Source: JAEXOD01 sp964652025 (GTDB taxonomy: Bacteria; Bacteroidota; Ignavibacteria; Ignavibacteriales; Melioribacteraceae). Taken from it: a DNA stretch of 64,000 nucleotides. The stretch is taken from assembly GCA_964652025.1 (NCBI GenBank), contig CAZYZX010000011.1, positions 62,001-126,000 on the forward strand, given 5' to 3'. Below, one piece after another: positions 7,195-14,653 of this stretch. A model generated the notes under the pieces. The model was not told the DNA's origin and did not search any database. It saw only the letters and a program-made list of their open reading frames with translations. The stretch's first letter is position 1. The number at the start of each line of letters is the position of its first letter. A program made the translations under genes and the position numbers.

Positions 7195-9369
7195 TTACGC
7201 AATTTCTGCATAAATTAAATTATTTTTATATCTGCTATCTAATGTTTCTTTTATAATTTTATTTGTATAGTCACTTAGGTTTGGGTCTTTAGTAATTATA
7301 TTAAATGCTTCTTGTTTTGCATTTTGCAAAATCTCTGTATCGTTAACAATATCAGCAAACTTAAGTTCTGGAAAGCCACTTTGTTTTGTGCCAAAAATAT
7401 CACCTGGTCCGCGCAGCTTTAAATCTATTTCAGCTAAGTCAAAACCTCCACTAAACTGAACCATGCTACGCAATCTAATTTGCGTTTTAAAGTACTCTAT
7501 TTGTTTTTTACTTAAGTAATTAAAGTTTAAATTTACTTTATTTATATTTGCTAATAAATTAGAAGGCACAACCAAAACACAATAAGATTGTAAATCATTT
7601 CTTCCAACTCTTCCACGCAACTGGTGCAACTGGGATAATCCAAATCTTTGCGCATCGTTAATAACAATTAAATTTGCATTAGGTATATCTATCCCCACTT
7701 CTATAACAGTAGTAGCAACTAAAACATCATATTTGCCATTTGCAAATTCTGCCATTGTTTCTTCTTTTTCCCGCCAATTCATTTTACCATGTAAAAGTCC
7801 TACATTAACATCTTTAAGCTCGTGCTGGCATAATTTAGCAAAATAAGTTTCTGCAGCTTTCAAATCTAATTTTTCGCTATCTTCTACTAAAGGATAAACC
7901 AAAAACGTTTGATATCCCTTTTTAGCATTATCTTTAATATATTCATAAATAGATGGCAAAGCTGTATCTGGTCGCAAAACTGTTTTTATTGGTATCCTTC
8001 CTTTTGGCATTTCATCTATTATAGATAAATCCAAATCACCATAAACTGTCATGCTTAATGTACGCGGAATAGGTGTTGCAGACATTACAAGCGTATCTGG
8101 AGTTTCCCCCTTTTGCATTAATAAAGATCTTTGGTCAACACCAAATCTGTGTTGCTCATCTATAACTACTAAACCTAATTTATTAAATTTAACTTTTTCT
8201 TCTATTAGTGCATGCGTACCAACTACTATATTAGTTTTTCCGCTTTCAATATCATTTAATATTCCTTCTCGCTCACTTTTTGTGTTGCTTCCAATTACCA
8301 AATCTATTTTTATATCTAGAGCACTGGTCATTTTACTAATACTTTTATAGTGTTGCATAGCCAATATTTCTGTTGGTGCCATTAGAACGGCTTGGTAACC
8401 ATTACTAATAGCTATTAGCATTGCAATTACTGCAACTACAGTTTTGCCACTTCCAACATCTCCTTGTAAAAGTCTATTCATTGGATACTTACTTTCCATA
8501 TCCTTTCTAATTTCGCTAAGCACCTTTAACTGCGCTTTAGTAAGTTCAAAGCTTAACGAAGATAAAAACTTTTTTATTGGCTCTGGATATACCTTAAATT
8601 TTATTCCCTGTTTTTTATGTTTATAATTAGTATGCTTTAGTGCAATTAAACATTCTAAATAAAATAATTCCTCAAATTTAAATCTCGCTAATGCTTTAGT
8701 TAATTGCTCTAAATTTTCTGGTAAATGATAATACTTAACTGCATCTTTTAATACTAGTAAATTATATTTTTTTAAAATTGTATCTGGTAAAGTTTCTGTA
8801 ATGTTATTAGCAAACCGAGTAACAGCTTCGTAAATTATTGCACGCAATCCATATTCACCTAAATTTGCAAGCTTAAGCTCTTGCGGCACTTTGTAAATGG
8901 GTATTATTTTACCAGTATGTAAAAAATCTTTTTCATCATCTTTTAGTTTATCATAATCCGGATGTGTAAATTGTAAATTCCCATAACGGGATAGTGTCGG
9001 TTTGCCGGAAACTGCATAAGTATCGTTTACTAAAAAAACTTTTTCAAAATAGTTAATTCTATTAAACCAAACACATTTAAACATTCCTTCGGGTGTGGTA
9101 AATTCTACTTTTAATACGCTCTTTTTATCGTAAGATATTTTTTCTGTATTAAAAACTTTACCAATAACTGTAACTTCTCCTTCGTATCCTTGCCCAACAT
9201 ATAAAATAACATCTTTAACGCTTAAAACTTTGCTTCGGTCTAAATGTTTATATGGGAAATAAAATAATAGATCTTTTATTGTATTAATCCCCACCCCAGC
9301 AAAAGCTTCTACTCGCTTTTTACCAACAGATTTTAAATCATAAAGTTTTCTGTCTAAATTATCATACAT
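7195..9369 (-). CDS. recG: ATP-dependent DNA helicase RecG
   Basis: At 724 residues this matches RecG in length and domain order: an N-terminal wedge/OB region ('LKSVGKKRVEAFAGVGI' at the start), then a superfamily 2 helicase core with Walker A 'LLQGDVGSGKTVVA', DExH-type box 'VVIDEQHRFGVDQR', 'MSATPIPRTLS', 'ATTVIEVGIDIPNANLIVI' and 'QLHQLRGRVGR', and the C-terminal TRG segment near 'FSGGFDLAEIDLKLRGPGD'. RecG remodels stalled forks and branched DNA. It starts 8 bases after the DEAD-box gene and is probably the last gene of the run beginning at queA. Confidence 0.97.
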   Translation of the reverse strand: MYDNLDRKLYDLKSVGKKRVEAFAGVGINTIKDLLFYFPYKHLDRSKVLSVKDVILYVGQGYEGEVTVIGKVFNTEKISYDKKSVLKVEFTTPEGMFKCVWFNRINYFEKVFLVNDTYAVSGKPTLSRYGNLQFTHPDYDKLKDDEKDFLHTGKIIPIYKVPQELKLANLGEYGLRAIIYEAVTRFANNITETLPDTILKKYNLLVLKDAVKYYHLPENLEQLTKALARFKFEELFYLECLIALKHTNYKHKKQGIKFKVYPEPIKKFLSSLSFELTKAQLKVLSEIRKDMESKYPMNRLLQGDVGSGKTVVAVIAMLIAISNGYQAVLMAPTEILAMQHYKSISKMTSALDIKIDLVIGSNTKSEREGILNDIESGKTNIVVGTHALIEEKVKFNKLGLVVIDEQHRFGVDQRSLLMQKGETPDTLVMSATPIPRTLSMTVYGDLDLSIIDEMPKGRIPIKTVLRPDTALPSIYEYIKDNAKKGYQTFLVYPLVEDSEKLDLKAAETYFAKLCQHELKDVNVGLLHGKMNWREKEETMAEFANGKYDVLVATTVIEVGIDIPNANLIVINDAQRFGLSQLHQLRGRVGRNDLQSYCVLVVPSNLLANINKVNLNFNYLSKKQIEYFKTQIRLRSMVQFSGGFDLAEIDLKLRGPGDIFGTKQSGFPELKFADIVNDTEILQNAKQEAFNIITKDPNLSDYTNKIIKETLDSRYKNNLIYAEIA

Positions 9370-9377
9370 TTTATTAG

Positions 9378-10994
9378 CTAATTATTTTCTTCCCTATCTT
9401 TAGGATTATTTTTTAGCTTATTACTATTTTTTGTAAACCGCTTTTTAATATCTTTTCGTCTATCATTCCTCTTAAACGAGCGCTTAACAGCAGAAATTGA
9501 TTTTGTGGCTTTAGGTTTTATATATTGCTCTGGTATTGGGGTTAATAAATCCTCTTCCGGATAAATACACTCAAATTTTTTGCCTAATAGCTCTTCAAGT
9601 TTCATTAGTTCGTAGCCGCTTTCCTCATCAGCAAAGGATATTGCAATACCTGTTGCCCCAGCGCGTCCGGTTCTTCCAATACGGTGGATATACTCTTCTA
9701 TATCTTGAGGAATATTATAATTTATTACATGGGTAATATTTTCAACATGTATTCCACGCGCCGCAACATCGGTTGCAACTAACACTCTAATCTTGCCACT
9801 TCTAAACATCTCCAGCCGTCTAATTCTTGTAGCTTGCTCAACATCACCCGATAGCAGCGCACAACTTATCCCATATGTTGTAAATGTATCTTTTAACTGT
9901 CGCGCTTCGTCTCTTCTGTTGGCAAAAACAAGTACTCTATCAAAATTCTTTTTTATAACTAAATTATAAAGTAATGTTGGTTTTTCATCTACTGTGGTAA
10001 TATATGTAATTTGCTCAATTGTATCTACTGTTTTTTCTTCTGGATTAACTGCAACATCAACTGCGTCTTTTGTCCATGATTCTGCTAAATTCTTTACTTC
10101 AAAATTCATAGTAGCAGTAAAAAACATTGTTTGCCTTTGGGCTTTTGGTGGTGTACTTAAAACTATTTGCCTAACAGATGGCAAAAACCCCATATTTAGC
10201 ATTCTATCTGCTTCATCAATAACAAGAATTTCCACATGCTTTAAGTCTACTGCTTTTTTATCAATAAAATCGATTAACCTACCTGGTGTTGCAATTAAAA
10301 TATCCGTATTTAACCTAGATAATAAATTTTGTTGCTTTTGGTAATCAATTCCACCTACTGTTTTTAACACATTAAAAGATAAATACTTCCCTAACAATTG
10401 AGCATCTTTTTCTATTTGAATAGCAAGCTCGCGTGTTGGTGCTAAAATAACTGCCCTTGGTGTGCCATGCTTTTGTTTACCTGTAAGTGGATTATTAACT
10501 AAATGATTAAAAATGGTTATTAAAAATGCTGCCGTTTTTCCCGTCCCTGTTTGCGCTTGTGCTGTAATATCTTTACCTTGTAACGAGTGTGGCATGGTTA
10601 ATGCTTGAACATCTGTGCAATACTTAAAACCTAAATCATATATTGCATGCAAAATTGAAGAATGCAAGTTTAAATCTGTAAAACGTGTTTTCCCCTCAAT
10701 TTCTGGCACGTTAAAAACAGAAGGATCCCAATTATCAACAGCTTTTGGTTTATCCTCATCAATTAACTCATTAATAGATATCTTGCCATGATTTCTTTTT
10801 AGCTTAGACTTTTTATTAGTCCTAACTTTTGGCTCAATATCTTTAACTATTAAATCATCTTTAGGTTTTTCTACTTCATTAATATTTGTAGATACTACTA
10901 CATTTGGGGAATTATTCCTCTCCTTTAACCCTAAAAATCCTGTAATCTTACTAAAAAAACTTTTTAACAAAACAAAACGCCAATTATTAAACAA
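9378..10994 (-). CDS. DEAD-box RNA helicase
   Basis: This 538-residue protein has the DEAD-box core at about 95-460: 'AQAQTGTGKTAAFLITI' (motif I), 'APTRELAIQIE' (Ia), 'VIDEADRMLNMGF' (II), 'FFTATMNFEV' (III), 'ATDVAARGIHVENI' (V) and 'YIHRIGRTGRAG' (VI). A low-complexity N-terminal extension of about 90 residues and a Lys/Arg-rich tail resemble RhlE/CsdA-type helicases that unwind RNA in ribosome assembly or decay. The start is unclear: the frame opens with TTG at 10994, another TTG lies eight codons on, and no in-frame ATG precedes the core. Neither has a good ribosome binding site. RhlE versus CsdA cannot be decided here. Confidence 0.92.
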   Translation of the reverse strand: MFNNWRFVLLKSFFSKITGFLGLKERNNSPNVVVSTNINEVEKPKDDLIVKDIEPKVRTNKKSKLKRNHGKISINELIDEDKPKAVDNWDPSVFNVPEIEGKTRFTDLNLHSSILHAIYDLGFKYCTDVQALTMPHSLQGKDITAQAQTGTGKTAAFLITIFNHLVNNPLTGKQKHGTPRAVILAPTRELAIQIEKDAQLLGKYLSFNVLKTVGGIDYQKQQNLLSRLNTDILIATPGRLIDFIDKKAVDLKHVEILVIDEADRMLNMGFLPSVRQIVLSTPPKAQRQTMFFTATMNFEVKNLAESWTKDAVDVAVNPEEKTVDTIEQITYITTVDEKPTLLYNLVIKKNFDRVLVFANRRDEARQLKDTFTTYGISCALLSGDVEQATRIRRLEMFRSGKIRVLVATDVAARGIHVENITHVINYNIPQDIEEYIHRIGRTGRAGATGIAISFADEESGYELMKLEELLGKKFECIYPEEDLLTPIPEQYIKPKATKSISAVKRSFKRNDRRKDIKKRFTKNSNKLKNNPKDREENN

Positions 10995-11049
10995 TATTAA
11001 CTAATATATAAACAAATATATACAAATAAGAAATAAAAACAAAAAATAA

Positions 11050-12051
11050 TTACCAAATTTCTGTTTTCACATCTCGTGTCATAAGGTCATAAGTAGCTTT
11101 TACGGGGTCTTTATCTTCAAACAAAATTGAATAAACCGCAGAAACAATTGGTGTTTCTACTTTATGCAGCAAAGATAATTCATGCACAGAGCGACATGTT
11201 TCTACACCTTCTGCAACCATATTCATGGTTTTAAGTACTTCGTTTAATTTTTTACCTTTTCCAATTTGTTCGCCAACGTAGCGGTTTCTACTATGTTTAC
11301 TCATACAAGTAACAATTAAATCCCCCATACCGCTTAAGCCAGCAAAAGTTTCCGGCTTAGCACCTAAATATTTACCTAAACGAGTAATTTCAGCCGTTCC
11401 GCGCGTCATAATAGCTGCTTTGGTATTATCACCAAAATTAGCACCGTCAATAATTCCAGCACCAATTGCAATAACGTTTTTAACAGCACCTCCAAGCTCA
11501 ACACCAATTACATCGGTCGAGCTATATACTCTAAAGTAACTTGTCATAAAAAGTGCTTGTATTAACCTTGCAGTTTGTTCATTTTCCGAAGCAGCTACAA
11601 CTGCTGTTGGTATTTTGCGACTAACTTCTTCCGCATGGCTTGGACCAGATAAAACCCCGATGTTGCTTGGGTCTACTTGCGGTAATACCTCTTTTATTAC
11701 TTTAGATACTGTTAATAACGATTTTTTTTCAATCCCCTTAGATACACTAACTACTATTACATCTTTTAGGGGTGCTTTTTTTAATTTACTAATAGTATCC
11801 CTAATAAATTGTGTTGGAATTGCTATAACTATAACATGCGTATGTTCAATAGCATCTTCTAAATCGTGGGTAATATTTATTTCGTTGGGAATAAAAACAT
11901 TGGGTAAAAATGTTTTATTTACCCTGTTTTTTTGCATATAGCGGCTATAACTTTTATCATACTCCCATAATGTAACTTTATGACCATTGAAATGGAGTAA
12001 TATAGCTAAAGTTGTACCCCAACCTCCGGCACCAAGAACGGAAATATTCAT
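11050..12051 (-). CDS. gpsA: Glycerol-3-phosphate dehydrogenase [NAD(P)+]
   Basis: This 333-residue enzyme reduces dihydroxyacetone phosphate to sn-glycerol 3-phosphate, the backbone precursor of phospholipids. It starts with the Rossmann motif 'MNISVLGAGGWGTTLAILL'. The catalytic-domain motifs 'VSVSKGIEKKS', 'GPSHAEEV', 'ELGGAVKNVIAIGAGI' and 'GLSGMGDLIVTC' are all present, and the C-terminus is complete. It begins 9 bases after plsY, whose acyltransferase product uses glycerol 3-phosphate, so the two adjacent genes supply consecutive steps of membrane lipid synthesis. Confidence 0.97.
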   Translation of the reverse strand: MNISVLGAGGWGTTLAILLHFNGHKVTLWEYDKSYSRYMQKNRVNKTFLPNVFIPNEINITHDLEDAIEHTHVIVIAIPTQFIRDTISKLKKAPLKDVIVVSVSKGIEKKSLLTVSKVIKEVLPQVDPSNIGVLSGPSHAEEVSRKIPTAVVAASENEQTARLIQALFMTSYFRVYSSTDVIGVELGGAVKNVIAIGAGIIDGANFGDNTKAAIMTRGTAEITRLGKYLGAKPETFAGLSGMGDLIVTCMSKHSRNRYVGEQIGKGKKLNEVLKTMNMVAEGVETCRSVHELSLLHKVETPIVSAVYSILFEDKDPVKATYDLMTRDVKTEIW

Positions 12052-12060
12052 AAAACGTTA

Positions 12061-12723
12061 TTATTTGTTTTTTCTTAATGTAATACGATTTTCGTTACCG
12101 TTAATTAATCTTACTATATTTGCCCTATGTGTATAAATTACTAATAAGCTTACAGCAATTATAAAAGGCAATATTGTATGATATCCTTGAATATCTACAC
12201 CAAAAACATTTTCGCGAATAATTAAAATTAAAGGAACTGAAATTGCAGCAGAAATTGAACCTAAAGAAATATATCTTGATAAAGATACAACTATAACAAA
12301 TACTACAAGGGCTAAAAGCATATCAACAGTAATTACAGTAATTAAAAATCCTAATGCAGTAGCAATTCCTTTACCACCTCTAAAACCAGCAAAAACGGTC
12401 CAAATATGACCTATAACAGCAGCAATACCAGCAATAATTTGAACTAATGTAAAATCATCAAATGGGGTTGCATTTGCAACAGGAAAATCTCCAATAAATA
12501 ACCTTGCAACTACTACAACGGCTATTGCACCTTTTAATGCGTCTAAAATTATTGTTAATACACCGTATTTCCAGCCTAAAACTCTAAATACGTTTGTACC
12601 GCCAGCGTTTCCACTGCCATAATTTCTTATATCAATCCCTTTTACTAATTTTGATATAATTATACTTGTAGGAATTGAGCCTACTAAGTAAGATAAAAGA
12701 ATAACTACTACTAAATTAAGCAT
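12061..12723 (-). CDS. plsY: Glycerol-3-phosphate acyltransferase PlsY
   Basis: A 220-residue inner-membrane protein with about five hydrophobic helices. PlsY signature blocks are visible: 'YLVGSIPTSIIISK', 'IRNYGSGNAGGTNVFRVLG' and 'GHIWTVFAGFRGGKGIATA'. It transfers an acyl group from acyl-phosphate to the sn-1 position of glycerol 3-phosphate. The length is typical. gpsA follows closely and ispD lies upstream with a 69-base gap holding a TATTTTTG promoter-like box, so plsY-gpsA may have its own promoter within the run. Confidence 0.96.
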   Translation of the reverse strand: MLNLVVVILLSYLVGSIPTSIIISKLVKGIDIRNYGSGNAGGTNVFRVLGWKYGVLTIILDALKGAIAVVVVARLFIGDFPVANATPFDDFTLVQIIAGIAAVIGHIWTVFAGFRGGKGIATALGFLITVITVDMLLALVVFVIVVSLSRYISLGSISAAISVPLILIIRENVFGVDIQGYHTILPFIIAVSLLVIYTHRANIVRLINGNENRITLRKNK

Positions 12724-12740
12724 ACTACCACTTAAAAATT

Positions 12741-12748
12741 CAAAAATA
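12741..12748 (-). promoter_or_regulatory. Possible Bacteroidota-type -7 box upstream of plsY
   Basis: TATTTTTG on the minus strand fits the TAnnTTTG -7 consensus of Bacteroidota and lies 18 bases before the plsY start. The nearest TTG is 23 bases upstream, longer than the usual spacing, so support is weak. Confidence 0.35.
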
Positions 12749-12792
12749 AGGACTAAAATTATTAAATATTACAATAAAATACAATACTTTTT

Positions 12793-13470
12793 TTATAAAG
12801 TCAACATAGAGAGCATTTTCAAATCTTCCGCATCAGTTACCTTAAAGTTTAAGCTGCTTCCTAAAGTTATATTAATTTTTATACCAAGTCTATTTACTAA
12901 CATAGATTCATCGGTACCATAAAAATTTTCTGCAGCAGCTTTGTTAAAAGCATTAATTAAATCTTGATAACTAAAGATTTGTGGAGTTTGAACGTAATAA
13001 ATTTCACTCCTATCAACATAATCGAAATTATTTAATGAATGTTTAATTAAAGTATCCTTAGCTTTAATAGCAACAACCGAGTTTCCAAATTCTTCAGCAT
13101 CGCTAAGTGCCTTTAATAAAACATCTTGGGGTAATAGGGGGCGGGCTGCATCATGAACAGCAACTAAGGAATTAAAACTATTGGGCGGAATAGACAACAA
13201 AGCATTATATACACTATCTTGTCTTTCTTTTCCGCCCTCTACAATTTTAGTCACCTTAGTTAAGTTATATTTTAGTTTAATACTATTTAATAATTCAAAA
13301 AAATCTGGTTTTGCCGCAATAATAATTTCGTCAATTTTCGGGCAGTTTTGAAATACTTCTAAAGTGTAAACAATAACTTCTTTACCATTAACTTTTAAAT
13401 ATTGCTTTGGCAAATCCAATCCGGTTCTTTTACCTGAACCGCCCGAAGGAATAATAGCAATTTTCTTCAT
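12793..13470 (-). CDS. ispD: 2-C-methyl-D-erythritol 4-phosphate cytidylyltransferase
   Basis: This 225-residue enzyme joins CTP with methylerythritol phosphate in the MEP isoprenoid pathway. The nucleotide-binding start 'IIPSGGSGKRTGLDLPKQYL' contains the conserved glycine/arginine loop. Other family blocks are 'GGKERQDSVYNAL' and 'VAVHDAARPLL' and a late 'VQTPQIF'. Ser replaces the more usual Ala in 'PSGGSGKR', a mild variation. It starts 1 base after queA ends, so the two are co-transcribed. Confidence 0.95.
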   Translation of the reverse strand: MKKIAIIPSGGSGKRTGLDLPKQYLKVNGKEVIVYTLEVFQNCPKIDEIIIAAKPDFFELLNSIKLKYNLTKVTKIVEGGKERQDSVYNALLSIPPNSFNSLVAVHDAARPLLPQDVLLKALSDAEEFGNSVVAIKAKDTLIKHSLNNFDYVDRSEIYYVQTPQIFSYQDLINAFNKAAAENFYGTDESMLVNRLGIKINITLGSSLNFKVTDAEDLKMLSMLTL

Positions 13471-13471
13471 A

Positions 13472-14509
13472 TTACAAAATTAACATGGCATCGCCGTAAC
13501 TTAAAAATTTATATCCTTCCTTTAATGCTTTTTTATAAGCTTTAAGAACTAAATCCAACCCTGCAAAAGCAGCAACTAACATTATTAAAGTAGATTCTGG
13601 TTGGTGAAAATTTGTAATCAGTTTTTTTGTAATCTTAAAGTCATAAGGTGGATAAATAAACTTATCTGTCCAACCTTTGTGTGGTTTAACATAACCTTCT
13701 GCTGTAACGCTACTTTCTAAGGCTCTGCAAGAACTTGTACCAACAACAAAAACATTCTTTTTGTTTTTTATTGCTTCATTAATAATATCAGCATTTTCCT
13801 GTGTTATTTCAAAATATTCACTATACATTTTATGCTTTGTTAAATCTTCAACCTCAACAGGTCTAAAAGTACCAAGCCCTATATGAAGTAGTACAGATGC
13901 AACTTTAACACCTTTAGCTTTTATATTTTCCATTAACTCTTCTGTAAAATGTAAACCCGCTGTGGGGGCAGCAACCGAACCATCTTTTTGAGCATATACC
14001 GTTTGATAATTTACTTTATCTTCTGGTACAGCTTCTCGCTTAATATAAGGTGGTAATGGTGTAACACCTATCTCTTCTATCGCAGCATAAATCCTTTCCG
14101 CATTTTGGTTAAATCGTACTGTTCTACCTCTAGAAGTAGTGTTATCTATAACTTCACACCATAAATCATCTTTAAAGTAAATTCTGTTACCAATACGCAC
14201 TTTTCTTGCTGGATCTACTATAACATCCCAAATATTTTCGTCTTTATTTAATTCTCTTAGTACAAATACTTCAATTTTAGCGTTGGTCCTTTCTTTACTT
14301 CCAAATAATCTGGCTTGCATAACTTTTGTGTCATTAATAACCAGCACATCGCCTGGGTTCATGTAATTAATTACATCTTTAAAAATAAGATGTTGCATTG
14401 ACCCGGTATTTCTATCCAAAACAAGCAATTTAGCTTCATCTCGTGGTAAACGAGGTTCTTTAGCTATAGCATTTTTTGGCAAAGTATAATTAAAATTAGA
14501 TAATTTCAT
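13472..14509 (-). CDS. queA: tRNA ribosyltransferase-isomerase QueA
   Basis: The 345-residue enzyme transfers the ribose moiety of S-adenosylmethionine to preQ1 in tRNA, forming epoxyqueuosine at the wobble position of GUN anticodons. Diagnostic segments are 'YTLPKNAIAKEPRLPRDEAK', 'PGDVLVINDTKVM', 'AAPTAGLHFTEEL', 'HIGLGTFRPVEVEDL' and 'TNFHQPESTLIMLVAAFAG'. Full length and a canonical ATG start. Probably the first gene of the leftward run that continues through ispD, plsY and gpsA to the helicases. Confidence 0.97.
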   Translation of the reverse strand: MKLSNFNYTLPKNAIAKEPRLPRDEAKLLVLDRNTGSMQHLIFKDVINYMNPGDVLVINDTKVMQARLFGSKERTNAKIEVFVLRELNKDENIWDVIVDPARKVRIGNRIYFKDDLWCEVIDNTTSRGRTVRFNQNAERIYAAIEEIGVTPLPPYIKREAVPEDKVNYQTVYAQKDGSVAAPTAGLHFTEELMENIKAKGVKVASVLLHIGLGTFRPVEVEDLTKHKMYSEYFEITQENADIINEAIKNKKNVFVVGTSSCRALESSVTAEGYVKPHKGWTDKFIYPPYDFKITKKLITNFHQPESTLIMLVAAFAGLDLVLKAYKKALKEGYKFLSYGDAMLIL

Positions 14510-14618
14510 TTTTTCTCCGTCTTACAATAACGTCTAATACTCTAAACAAAAGTAAAAAACTATTTCGTAAACGTTTAAGTTCATTTATACATAAATTATT
14601 TACAAAATTAAATAAATT

Positions 14619-14640
14619 GCAGGGGTAGTTGCACCCCTGC
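14619..14640 (-). terminator. Hairpin terminator after ppdK
   Basis: GCAGGGGT (14619-14626) and ACCCCTGC (14633-14640) make a perfect eight-pair stem with a six-base loop, 13 bases past the ppdK stop. On the minus strand it is followed by AATTTATTTAATTTT, a loose T-rich tract. It separates ppdK from queA. Confidence 0.75.
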
Positions 14641-14653
14641 GTTTTATTACTAA